From positions 436,001 to 460,000 of the forward strand of contig WPIO01000044.1 in the NCBI GenBank assembly GCA_009760855.2: a stretch of 24,000 nt of DNA. The letters run 5' to 3'. Made by a program: the position numbers and the translations under genes. This stretch comes from Cristatella mucedo. Taxonomy: Eukaryota > Bryozoa > Phylactolaemata > Cristatellidae. Below are positions 9,359 to 17,879 of the stretch, in pieces (position 1 is the stretch's first letter; each line of letters begins with the position of its first letter). The notes below the pieces were generated by a model. That model did no database searches. It was not told the DNA's origin and worked only from the letters and a program-made list of their open reading frames with translations.

Positions 9359-10634
9359 TTGTATTAGAAAAAGTACTTTGACGCTGTTTCTTGTAAGGAC
9401 AACCAAATAGATTTGCCGTACTGCATGATGAGAGTAAACATCCTGCCGCGAGACATGAGAAGAAACTATTTCCAAGCAATTGTACTTTGCATCTAATTTA
9501 AAGCGGGTGCCGTAATTTTCTGCTATTTCAGACAAAGATAAATTATTTTAGACAACTTGGCTATGTCTAGATGATCATTTTGATTGCTTTAATTCTGAAT
9601 TAATTTTGAGGAATTCAAATTTGCACTTATCCTATGCTGGTTGGTCGTTAATTTAACGTGCTAAGCATTTCCGGTGTACACCAATAGTTTCTTACAAGGA
9701 GAGCTTATATATACTTCTCACAAATATCGAGATTTTTTATATAATTTTAATACTTCAGGGATGTGCCAGCACCTTGTTTGTAGGTGCACCAGCACATTGT
9801 ACGCAGAGAATTTACAATCTTTTTGAAAATTTATGAAAAGGCTCTGTGCAGATAAGCAGCTTGCAACAGACACGCGAATTTGTGGGACACATTTGTGACC
9901 TTGGTGATCTGATTCATTAAAATTAATCGCCTGGACTAGTCTCTTTTGCTAGCAGTGAGCTCTTCCCTTACCATTGGGTGAATTTGAGGAAGGAGTTACG
10001 TTATTGAGGAAGAACAAGTAATAGAAGGCTGGCTATGCATTGCGAACTAGTATGCTAACCTCAATGTTACGAATTTGATTGAGATAAGCAATTTACTTTG
10101 TGATATTTGAAGGTAAAAATTTTTCAACTTTATAGGATAGAATGGGCTAAATCTGACAGACAAACAACTTCTATTTATGTCAGTGGTGAGAGTGCTCTGC
10201 ACTTTTAAAATTCATAGCTATTTTCGGTTTATGAAACAATTGGGTACCTCAAAATAGCATTACAAAATTGGTGGACAATTTCCAAGTACATTAAACAGCT
10301 TCCGATATACGAGAGCTGTGGATAGTATTGCTTTTGGACGTGCGATATGACACAAGCCATGTTCAGTTGCTAATAATGCTATTATTATTGAAAACATCAA
10401 CGTGCAATTAACACTCAGTAGAGAAAAAGAATTGCAACTCATATATATACTTGAAATAAGGTTATCATTAAAAAAAATATAAAGAATATGCTAAATCTGA
10501 CACCGAAAACTATCTTTCATGGCAATTTTCTTGTGTTGTGGCGTTGAAATCCTAATGAGGGCATCGCCACGTATCTAATTTCTTTCTTTGCCAAATTATC
10601 CAATTGCATCATGGGTTGTGGAACCTTTTTTCAG
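9359..10634 (+). other. AT-rich intron-like stretch without recognised features
   Basis: It lies between the LINE copy at 8070-9358 and the exon at 10635. No transposon or exon homology is recognised. The near-identical gctaaatctgaca occurs at 10146 and 10491. There is a pyrimidine tract directly before 10635 as part of that exon's acceptor. Confidence 0.35.
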
Positions 10635-10748
10635 CTGCAACGAAACAGATCAAGTGGAAGAAAGAAAAGATTGCAGCTCTTCAAGAGGAATCCATGCTTT
10701 GTGATGAAGAAGTGCAGCGGCTCTATCGTCAATTCCTTACAAATAAAA
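10635..10748 (+). CDS. Internal exon of the coiled-coil host gene
   Basis: A 114-nt segment between a strong acceptor (ccttttttcag) and a good donor (ataaaa then gtaatt). In phase 1 it encodes 37 complete codons including ATKQIKWKKEKIAALQEE and CDEEVQRLYRQFLTNK, a Lys/Glu-rich amphipathic helix with heptad-like Leu/Ile spacing, suggesting a coiled coil. Phase 0 is also open but gives a much less protein-like peptide. Phase 1 joins in frame to the exon at 7112. The exon is not in any LINE copy. I do not recognise the family. Splice use is inferred. Confidence 0.5.
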
Positions 10749-11218
10749 GTAATTGCGAAAGGTGGGGCTTGTTCATATCAAATGTGATGTTTTTCTGGTT
10801 ATATTTGTAATCATTGCCTGCTAAAGCAAGCTGTTTGTCCGAAAGACGTATATATCAGACTACGTAAGCTATCCTGGTCGACAGTGGCTCCTTCTCGTCA
10901 TGCTGCTTGTCTGAACCTGAAAAAAGTTCCTCCTGTTCATACAGATGTGTTGATTGCTGCTCAGGCTATGACTCACTAAGCACTTCTTTTGCTGCTGTAA
11001 CTTCTAGTACTTAGAGCAGTGCCAAGGCTGAAGCTGATTTTTACTAAGAGCTTACTTTGCCGTCTAAAGCTAGTCATTAGGCTTCGTGGCACCGAATGCT
11101 GCTGTGGCTGCAACGATGCTCTTGCAGCTTTAGGATTTCAACGCCTGTTGGCCTACGTTGCACCATACTGAATAATAACTTACCACTCTGCATGGATGAC
11201 GTCTGTACATCGGTGGTT
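10749..11218 (+). other. Intron-like stretch, C/T-rich part unexplained
   Basis: No LINE homology is recognised until 11219. Between about 10830 and 11190 the sequence is richer in GC and CTG/GCTGCT than its neighbours. It has open pieces in changing frames (for example LIRLRGTECCCGCNDALAAL near 11075-11130), which suggests a decayed coding sequence or repeat I cannot name. Confidence 0.3.
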
Positions 11219-11471
11219 CACAGCATTTAGTGGGTCCAAGTGATTCGTTCTTTGTATGCTTATGCGTTCTGACACTGTCCGTGCTGCTACTAACTATATT
11301 TGCATGCTGACTCTGTGCATGTCTTCTCTAACCATATTATGCTTGTTGTCATTGAGTATGCTACCACCAACCAATCGATCACACTTCCTTTGCAGGTAAT
11401 GAAAAGTGCCTAGAAAGAGATTTGAGTTCTCTGAGGGCGTAATAAAAAATGTACTATTGTTATTATTTTTT
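11219..11471 (+). mobile_element. Family A LINE 3' end (5'-truncated)
   Basis: It starts at the block cagcatttagtgggtcc, shared with 9108-9125, and runs through the GCATGC-rich 3' UTR to the hairpin (agtgcctagaaagagattt...ctctgagggcg, about 11405-11440) and a short ATTGTTATT tail. No RT sequence is present. The next copy follows directly on the tail. Confidence 0.8.
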
Positions 11472-12341
11472 ATGGCAGCAAAATTTCTTAAACTGAATGA
11501 TGATAAAACAAATTTAAGGTGTCCTGTTCCAAAATGAATTTTTGTTAGACGACCACATCGGCTTCATAGTCAGTCTGCCTACTTTCAGCTACATAACATT
11601 GCTACAATTCGGGCTTGTTTCGACAGGGATATGACATCGAAACTGGTCCATGCATTTGTGGCATCCCGTCTCGAATTCTGTAACTCACTGCTTGCTGTTC
11701 TACCGGCCTTTACGATCAAGCGTTTATAGTCGGCGAAAAACTCGGCAGCCAGGCTTGTCTGTCGTGAGCGTCGAAGTTGCCACATCACTTTTCTCCTACG
11801 TGCTCTGGCTCCCACTCATGCAGCACATTGACTTCAAGGTTTTATTAACTGTTGTGTTCCTTAGTTCTTTAGCTCCAGCCTACCTATCAGATCGACTCCA
11901 ACACCAGACTAAGCATGGCAACACCCTCTTTTTGGAATCTAATTGTTAACATATACTTCGTACGAACCTCAAATCCTTTGGAGACCGCACCTTTAGCTCG
12001 TATGCTCCCAAAGCCTGGAGCTCATTTCCGAATTGTATCACGACATCCCCTGACTTGATCACACTAAAAAAGCTAAGAACACATCTATTTATCACATCAT
12101 TTTGTGGGCCCATGGGATTCGTTCTTGTGTGTATGCTTATGCATGCTGACACGCATGCTGCCACTAAGCATATTTGCATGCTGACCTTGTGCATGCCCCT
12201 TCTAATCATGTTATGCTTGTCGTCATTGAGCATGTTACGGCTAACCATTCGATCGTGCTTCCTTTGCTGCAAATTTAAAGTGCATGGAAGGAGATTGAGT
12301 TCTCTTCGGGTGCTATAACAAACGTGTTATTATTATTATTG
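11472..12341 (+). mobile_element. Family A LINE, 5'-truncated, joined to the tail of the preceding copy
   Basis: It begins inside RT (MAAKFLKLNDDKTN, matching MAAHFLKFNGDQTN of the copy at 8070). About 110 bp are deleted before GVLFQNEFLLDDHIG, and it continues with VHAFVASRLEFCNSLL, a broken LHWLPVKQ block (now VLWLPLMQ) and APAYLSDRL. The 3' UTR, hairpin (12279-12316) and (ATT)n follow. It has many frameshifts and no catalytic core. It is tandem with the copy at 11219, apparently inserted into its ATT tail, and both are sense to the presumed host gene. Confidence 0.8.
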
Positions 12342-12584
12342 TGCCTCCACGGATCTTATCTTTCAGTCATGACCTGTGTCTTTCGCTTGCTCTCTGAAGT
12401 TTGTCTGGCTTAAGTTTGTCTGGAAATGACTCCACAGCTGGCTTCAAGGCATGTTTAGACAGGTGGGGCTTTGCAATTGTTCCATGTCCTTTATACTTCA
12501 ATTTTATTGCCCTAGTTTTTGGTTTTCCTGATTTTGCTGTACTTCCCTATTTTATACTAACTGATCTAGATAGTTATTATTTAG
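12342..12584 (+). other. Short unassigned stretch between LINE copies
   Basis: About 240 bp with no recognised homology. It contains a 67-codon hydrophobic, Phe-rich frame (12401-12604) whose last bases run into the minus-strand LINE fragment. This is probably a chance frame. Confidence 0.35.
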
Positions 12585-12780
12585 TGCATTGTCAGCATGC
12601 ATAAGCACATGAAAGACGAATCACAGGGACGTGTGAGTACGATGCTTGGCCTGGTGGGGGAGTAGATCTGAGAGATATGCTGGAGCCAAAGAATGAAGTG
12701 ACCTAAAAGTGAGCGACAAAACTTTGAAGTCGATCCGTTGCTTGACTGGTAGCCAGTGCAGGTCAGCGAGAAGATATCCG
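12585..12780 (-). mobile_element. Family A part of an A/B composite, minus strand
   Basis: Read on the plus strand, 12590-12645 (cagcatgcataagcacat...gaatcacagggac) matches 14740-14780. Then 12650-12773 matches 14970-15110 almost base for base (acgatgcttggcctggtggg...agccagtgcaggtc). The roughly 190 bp between them in the other copy are deleted here. On the minus strand it encodes LADLHWLPVKQRIDFKVLSL and related blocks. It adjoins family B sequence at about 12788, as in the copy at 15257. Confidence 0.8.
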
Positions 12781-13058
12781 TAGCAGTGTAATGTATCTCC
12801 GTCAGTAACTCCAGAAAGCCACTAAGACCAAATGGATGTTACACAAGAGAGTTTTTTATAGAAAGGCAGTCAAGGAAGTGAGTTGCATGGAATTGGCAGC
12901 TAAGGACAGCAGGAAAATGATGTGCTACAGTTGGCAGCAGGAAAGAGATGTGACGTAAGAATTAAGAAAGTGAGCTCCACAGTCTAGGACTTGCAGAGCA
13001 ATAGCTTTGTCGTCACAGATTTGTAAGCTTAGGAATGGAAATTGCGTTTTCTATTGAT
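12781..13058 (-). mobile_element. Family B part of an A/B composite, minus strand
   Basis: Plus-strand bases 12788-13040 align with 15260-15610: taatgtatctccgtcagtaac, then a gap of about 110 bp, then ggcagtcaaggaagtgag, gctccacagtctaggac and gcagagcaatagcttt. This is the 3' half of family B from LWNSLP to the end of the element. Homology fades near 13058. The same B-to-A order on the same strand occurs about 2.5 kb downstream, which suggests a shared origin. Confidence 0.7.
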
Positions 13059-13348
13059 TACCTGAGCTAACGCTCTGGGATTTGTTGACTAGTTATGCAG
13101 CCATATTTATCATCACCTGCTGAGGCTCAGACGCTTTTTTTGGTAGCTTGACTAAAACGGAATTCTTCGTGCGTGCAGGAGCAGGTAACAGGACTATCCT
13201 ACCGATAAAGGTGTGCCAGATAAAAGTGTATAACTCGGCCTAGTATTCTTAATTTTCTTACTGCATAAGGTCTAAATAGAAAAAATAACATTTGCTCTCC
13301 TGTTGCTCAACCTTAGGCATGCTCAGTCAGGCACCTGGGCTCTGCTAA
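13059..13348 (+). other. Unassigned intron-like stretch
   Basis: No transposon homology is recognised after the B fragment. A possible short exon (acceptor ending at 13098, donor gtagct near 13142) is open in two frames but does not fit the phase needed between exons 10635 and 13717, so I do not call it. Confidence 0.3.
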
Positions 13349-13351
13349 GAG

Positions 13352-13403
<52 letters not shown>

Positions 13404-13411
13404 CGAGAGAG
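13349..13411 (+). repeat. (GATA)n/(GA)n microsatellite
   Basis: Compound repeat: gata units (13353-13369), then GA dinucleotides, then gagcgagagcgagagaga. It is a simple repeat. Confidence 0.95.
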
Positions 13412-13436
13412 ATCTGGTGACAACGGTTTGCTATGT

Positions 13437-13590
13437 CTGATATTAGCCGAACTGTCTTGAGACTTGGTCTTTCATTAAATTCTGATCAGAATACAATTTC
13501 TTTTATTGCTGACAATAGTTTCTGTCGCTCACTTGGTGTCAAGTCTCGAAGTCACCATGCTGCTTATGTGTCACACTGGTGTATGTAGAA
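13437..13590 (+). other. Unrecognised 50-codon open frame without ATG
   Basis: One frame is open from 13437 to a stop at 13588 and reads RTVLRLGLSLNSDQNTISF and FCRSLGVKSRSHHAAYVS. The composition is protein-like but I recognise no family. It could be a piece of an old transposon or part of a missing exon. A possible acceptor (attgctgacaatag) lies inside it. Confidence 0.2.
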
Positions 13591-13716
13591 ACCTTTTAGC
13601 TTGTCCTGTTTGTTCTTAATTCCTTCCGAAAGAATCGGAATAATCTGTCAAGCTCGTTTTTTGGCATATGAGGCTGTATGTAACGGTAGCTATTGTTTGG
13701 ACTCGTTATTTTTTAG

Positions 13717-13806
13717 TTTGAGAGACACATTGAAGGTCTTGACGGAGCACGAATCATCTTTAAAACAGAAGTTGCACATTTTCAATGAAAAAACGAGGGA
13801 TCAAGA
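13717..13806 (+). CDS. Internal exon of the coiled-coil host gene
   Basis: A 90-nt segment with a strong acceptor (actcgttattttttag) and a strong donor (atcaaga then gtaagc). The only open frame reads LRDTLKVLTEHESSLKQKLH then IFNEKTRDQ, a charged helix with coiled-coil character. The two other frames contain stops. Both ends are phase 2, and the last two bases join the first base of the exon at 21533 to give a Glu codon. The phase does not match the end of exon 10635 (phase 1), so another exon must lie between them if all belong to one gene. The peptide faintly resembles the ETHLKQQL...YTEK helix of taxilins, too weakly to name it. Confidence 0.55.
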
Positions 13807-14091
13807 GTAAGCTCGGCATGATCGCTTCATGCAACTGATGCTTTGTTCTGGAGGCCCCAGGCTATGGCAATCACTTGCACAATTCGTGTGCATCAATCCT
13901 ATTTGTTCTACCACTGCCTATGGTATTTTATGTACAGAGACCGTCATTTCTTTTTCATTACAACTTACTTAGGTTATGCTCCTCTGACTTTTAACTGTAC
14001 TTTAGTTAACAGTGATTTTCCTCTATAAGGTGCCCAGGCTTTAAGAGTACTAAACAAATCTAGAGTATCAAAGGCAGATATGAAGGTATGC

Positions 14092-14141
<50 letters not shown>

Positions 14142-14147
14142 GAATAA

Positions 14148-14196
<49 letters not shown>

Positions 14197-14534
14197 CCAA
14201 TTTACAGGGGAAACAATATAAAAACAAAAAACATACCTGTACATGTATACCGGTGCAAATCATATCGACCTATATGGTTTGGAATAGTACGAAGCATTTC
14301 TTGATGGTCCCATGAAAAGATGTCACTGCTGCTTCGAAACCCGTGGTTGACCAATGAAAGAGAGACCAATCAATATTCATAAATAATTATGATGAAAAAA
14401 TGCACTCTCTTTGCTGAAATCTAAATTTAATTAAAAATTAATATAATTTTGAAGTACGGCTGTCCTTCCCTCAAAGGGAAGTCGCTTTTGACTTGCTAGG
14501 CCGGTATTGACCAATCAATAAAAAGCCCACGGGG
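13807..14534 (+). other. Intron-like stretch with TA repeats
   Basis: Apart from the paired TA arrays at 14094-14192 I see no gene or transposon. The open frame 13843-14028 is Phe/Tyr/Cys-rich with no recognised domain. From about 14380 the DNA is very AT-rich up to the LINE tail at 14535. Confidence 0.35.
14094..14192. repeat. Two (TA)n arrays with an 18-bp spacer
   Basis: Array one covers about 14094-14134 and array two about 14153-14192, separated by attaaaagaataaataaa. Each array is self-complementary and complementary to the other, so the block could extrude a hairpin or cruciform. It is a plain microsatellite otherwise. Confidence 0.95.
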
Positions 14535-14771
14535 ATAATAATAATAATAATAATAATGCACTTGATAAAGCGCCCTCAGAGAACTTAATCTCTTTCTAGC
14601 CGCTTTACATTTGCTGCAAAGTGAAATGCAATTGAATGGTAAGTAAAACCTTGCTTGAAAAACAAACAAAATGAATAACATGGTTAGGGGTGACATGCAC
14701 AGGGTCAGCATGCAAATGTGGTTAGTGGCAGCATGCACAGTGTCAGCATGCATAAGCACATCAAGGACGAA

Positions 14772-15256
14772 TCACAGGGACCCACTAAATGCTGTCCTAA
14801 ATAGGTGTGTTTTTAAGTTCCTTTTAAATGTGGTCAAGTCAGGGGATGTTCTGACGCAAGTCGGGAGGGAGTTCCAGGCTTTGGGAGCATACGAACTAAA
14901 TGCACGGTCTCCAAAGGATTTGAGGTTTGTACGAGGTATTGGTAAACTGTTGGATTCCGAAAAGCGGGTGGTACGATGCTTGGCCTGGTGGGGGAGTAGA
15001 TCTGAGAGATATGCTGGAGCCAAAGAATGAAGTGACCTAAAAGTGAGCGACAAAACCTTGAAGTCGATCCGTTGCTTGACTGGTAGCCAGTGCAGGTCGG
15101 CGAGAAGTGGAGTAATGTGGTAACTGCGAAGCTCACGACAGACAAGCCTAGCTGCAGAGTTACCACCAGCTGCCATCGCATGATCGCACATGCTGTTAGG
15201 CCTGTAAGCAGTGAGTTGCAGAAGTCGAGACGGGATATCACGAATGCATGGACCAA
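14772..15256 (-). pseudogene. Family A RT C-terminus, minus strand
   Basis: Two overlapping frames carry the conserved C-terminal blocks. One gives VHAFVISRLDFCNSLLTGL. The other (15191-14772) gives AARLVCRELRSYHITPLLAD, LHWLPVKQRIDFKVLSLTFR, LHSLAPAYLSDLLPHQAKHR, the AFSSYAPKAWNSLPTCVR block and LTTFKRNLKTHLF. This is the region after the RT thumb, of unclear enzymatic role, typical of CR1/L2-like LINEs. A single frameshift separates the frames. The 139-codon frame is nearly intact, so the copy is young relative to most here. Confidence 0.8.
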
Positions 15257-15826
15257 CTAATGTAATGTATCTCCGTCAGTAACTCCACAAAGTCATAAAG
15301 ACCATGTGGGCGTTACGCAGGAGAGTTTTGTATAGCGCACTCACAGCCTAAGCGGCTTTCGGTACGCATTCGGTAGCCAACAGACTTCGTCTCACGCAAC
15401 AAAGAGAAAGTGGGAAGCATAGCAGAGTTAGGAGAGCAGTTGAGGTAGTGAGTAGCATAGAAGTAGCAGTTCAGGACCGCTGAAAAAGATGTGCCATAGT
15501 CAGCAGTTGGAGAGTAGATGTCATTGCGTAAGAATTGTGGAAGCGAGTTCCACAGTCTAGGACCTGCAGAGCTAAAGCTTCTGTCGCCAACTGTCTTTAA
15601 GCGGAGGAATGGGACAGCTAATTTATTGTCCACACAGGACCCGAGGGCGCGAACAGGTTGAAACTGATGCAGCAGTTCAGCTAGGTATGAAGGAGCCAAG
15701 CCGTGGCGGGCCTTGTGGGTCAGCGTAAGAACTTTGCTCCGTATCCTTTGCTCAACCGGCAACCATCCTAGCTCTTCCAGCAAAGGTGACACGTGCTCAA
15801 ACCGCTGGGACTTGAAGAACTAGGAC
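15257..15826 (-). mobile_element. Family B LINE, 5'-truncated, nested in family A
   Basis: In element orientation it starts at CTAGTTCTTCAAGTCCC (matching 17982-18005 of the + strand B copy) and runs to the end of family B: ...GTGGAGTTACTGACGGAGATACATTACATTA. The terminus agrees with 18505-18545 and with 20660-20697, so the 3' end is well defined. It has no ATT tail. Its nested position shows that it inserted after the host A copy, or together with it in an older composite. Confidence 0.85.
15313..15792 (-). pseudogene. Family B RT C-terminus, 159-codon open frame
   Basis: An open frame with MSPLLEELGWLPVEQRIRSK, LTHKARHGLAPSYLAELLHQ, LRLKTVGDRSFSSAGPRLWN, SLPQFLRND and a C-terminal TKSVGYRMRTESRLGCEC block. 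This is the complete C-terminal portion of the family B protein, uninterrupted to its natural stop. Alignment with the copies at 17990-18490 and 20150-20640 shows that those two are frameshifted and this is the best-kept C-terminus. It is still a 5'-truncated fragment without RT motifs, so not functional alone. Confidence 0.8.
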
Positions 15827-15932
15827 GTGGTAACCTTATCTAAACAAGCCCGAATTGTAGCAATGTTATGAAGCTGAAAATAGAACCACGAATGGCAAAT
15901 GCACTCTCAAAGTTGAATATTGAATTTCATCT

Positions 15933-16520
15933 CAATTGGTCCATGCATTTGTGACGTCCCGTCTCGACTTCTGTAACTTACTGCTTGCTGGTCTACCGGC
16001 CTGTGCACTCAGGCGCTTACAGCTAGTGCAACACTCTGCAGCTAGGCTTGTCTGTCGTGAGCGGCGCAGTTGCCACGTTACACCACTTCTCGCCGACCTG
16101 CACTGGCTTCCAGTCAAATAATGCATCAACTTCAAGGTATTGTCACTCACTTTTAGGTCCCATCATTCTTTGGCTCCAGCCTACCTATCAGATCCACTTC
16201 CCCACCAAGCTAATCATCGCACCACCTGCTTTTCGGAATGTAGTTGTTCACCCATACCTCGTACAGATCTCAAATCCTTTGGAGAACGTGCCTTTAGTTC
16301 GTATGGTCCCAAAACCTGAAACTGATTCCCAACTTGCGTCACGACATCTCTTTACTTGTCCACATTTTAAAAAGAACTAAAAACCCATCTATTTACCGCA
16401 GCATTTAATGGGTCCCGGCGATTCGCCATTCGATCGTGCTTTTTGCAGCAAAGGCTAAGTCCCTAGAAAGAGTTTGAGTTCTTTGAGGGTGCTATATCAA
16501 GTGTATTATTATTGTTATTA
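15933..16520 (+). mobile_element. Family A LINE, 5'-truncated, inverted next to the preceding copy
   Basis: It starts at attggtccatgcatttgtg and includes VHAFVTSRLDFCNLLLAGLP, ACALRRLQLVQHSAARLVC, ERRSCHVTPLLADLHWLPVK, then a frameshifted remainder of the C-terminus. The 3' UTR is shortened by an internal deletion (16415-16425), and the hairpin region (16453-16495) and (ATT)n follow. It is head-to-head with the minus-strand A copy ending at 15890. Its 5' start is the same element position where that copy resumes after its B insertion. Confidence 0.85.
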
Positions 16521-16639
16521 ATATTGAGAACAAATCAATTGTGCGTAATTGCAAAAAGGGAAAAAGTACTGAACTTTAATAGCAATGGATCCTGAAGAAA
16601 AGAAGTGTCACTTAAAATCGGTGGTTGTAGTTTATTTAT

Positions 16640-16820
16640 GTATATCGCTGAAGAAGCTCAGCTGGCAGAGGGTCTTTAGCCCAGGAGGTAAGGTGCTTGC
16701 TCTTCACGACCGAGGACGTGGTTTCGAATTCTGCAGTCAGCAATCCTTTATTGCCAACGGCAAGCAGTGGTAATAGCCGTTAAGGCTCTTCTGCCACTAT
16801 AGAAATAAGGCTGTTAAATC
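16640..16820 (+). mobile_element. tRNA-derived SINE-like sequence
   Basis: Two internal pol III promoter elements are visible. An A-box-like tagcccaggaggt lies at 16677-16689 and a B-box-like ggtttcgaattct at 16720-16732, about 30 bp apart, as in tRNA genes and tRNA-derived SINEs. An upstream gctcagctggcagagg also looks like the start of a tRNA. The whole does not fold as a proper tRNA by eye. A body follows with gccgttaaggc (16777-16787). The 3' limit is uncertain, and I see no A-rich or ATT tail. The head resembles 18636-18662. Confidence 0.45.
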
Positions 16821-16975
16821 AACCAAAATATTTTCTTAGGTGCAAAGCATTATTGCCACCTGGGAAATACTAGGATCTTTTAGAGGGGGCCTACAGAGGC
16901 CCTATAGGTAGTCACTGTTTCAGGGTCTGTTTTTGAGAGTGGGCTACCGTATTTTTTGGGGTTAAGGCTCATGAG
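16821..16975 (+). other. Short unassigned stretch
   Basis: Purine-rich sequence between the SINE-like element and the family B copy. No feature is recognised. Confidence 0.3.
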
Positions 16976-17112
16976 TTAGACTGATACTTAAAAAGCCCGG
17001 ATTAGATACAGAGGTCCTTGCAAACTATCGCCCACTTTCCCTTCTTCCTTTTTTGTCAGATTCTTGAAAAATTGTCACTAAAAAGCTGGTTGTACATATT
17101 GAAAAGAATGAA

Positions 17113-17340
17113 ATGTTAGAAACATTTCAATCGGGGTTCAAGACGCAGCACTCCACTGAAACTGCTCTCCTCCGTGTTAGCAGTGACATTCTATGTGGCA
17201 ACGATCACGGGAATGTCACTGTCCTAGCTCTGCTAAATCTATCTGCTGCCTTCGACACCATTGATCACGATGTCCTACTTGAACGATTGAGAACCACGAT
17301 CGGTGTGGCAGACGAGGTACTGGCGTGGTTTAAATCGTAG
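17113..17340 (+). pseudogene. Family B RT, fingers and motif A
   Basis: This 76-codon frame begins FQSGFKTQHSTETALLRV and reaches LLNLSAAFDTIDHDVLLERL, the RT motif A with its catalytic Asp in AFD (residue 48). It ends VLAWFKS at a premature stop where related elements continue SYLSDR. The next RT segment is in another frame from 17367. RT copies element RNA onto nicked target DNA; here it is broken by the stop and frameshift. Confidence 0.8.
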
Positions 17341-17366
17341 TTGTCTGATCATGTTCAATACGTGTC

Positions 17367-17879
17367 ATGTGGGGGTCAGGTCTCACACACACGAGACATG
17401 TCACCTGTGGAGTCCCTCAAGGGCCAGTCCTCTGTCCCTTGCTGTTCTCCATTTATACTCAACCCCTGGGAAAAGTGATTACAGCCCATGGAATAGGATA
17501 TAACTTTTATGCTGACGATACTCAGCTGTATTTGTCATTCAAACCGCCGGAAACTGCTGCAGCAACTGATAAACTGAATGCTTGCCTTTCCGACATTCGA
17601 TCATGGATGTCAGAAAACTTCTTGAAACTAAATGACGATGAAACCGAACTGCTATTCATAGGACACCCTAAGCATGTGGCTGGGTTAAAAGACTTCGCTC
17701 ATCTTATAGGGGATGCTGTTATGCGACCATCCCCTCGTGCTAGAAATTTAGGTGTCGTTTTTAATAGCTGCCTAAATTTTACAAGCTTCATTCAGAAGAC
17801 TGCTTCTACAGCTAGCCATCACGTCTATCCCTATCTAAGATTAGGAGCTGTCTTCCACGGTGGCTTGCAAAAAATTTAA
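17367..17879 (+). pseudogene. Family B RT palm with intact YADD box, 170 codons
   Basis: The longest RT frame in the window. It carries motif B ([20 protein letters not shown], residues 14-33) and the catalytic box [12 protein letters not shown] at residues 47-58 (YADD at 17508-17519), followed by [32 protein letters not shown] and [19 protein letters not shown]. The usual VLGPLLF is VLCPLLF, one change next to the turn. It ends in a stop at 17877. The C-terminal block QLDYCNSLLAGLP follows in another frame near 17900. The motif order and wording fit the CR1/L2/Rex1-like group. Confidence 0.85.

Larger units (their letters stand above)
14535..15890 (-). mobile_element. Family A LINE, minus strand, split by a family B insertion
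   Basis: In element orientation the order is: 15886-15827 (family A: TTTCAGCTTCATAACATTGC...GTTACCACGTC), then family B (15826-15257), then family A again from GTTGGTCCATGCATTC (15256) through the RT C-terminus, the 3' UTR, the hairpin (about 14570-14612) and (ATT)n at 14535-14557. In the uninterrupted copy at 8070 the two A parts are contiguous (ccacattaaagttggtcc), so B sits inside A. Only about 5 bp of A are missing at the junction, and I see no clear target-site duplication. The A part is among the best preserved in the window. Confidence 0.85.

Noticed and set aside
14060-14263. Tyr-Ile repeat frame on the minus strand
   Set aside because: It is a translation of the (TA)n arrays.
14671-15030. 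119-codon + strand frame
   Set aside because: It is antisense to the well-supported minus-strand family A C-terminus and 3' UTR.
16677-16732. Intact tRNA gene
   Set aside because: The A and B boxes are present, but I could not find matching acceptor and anticodon stems. A SINE-like remnant fits better.
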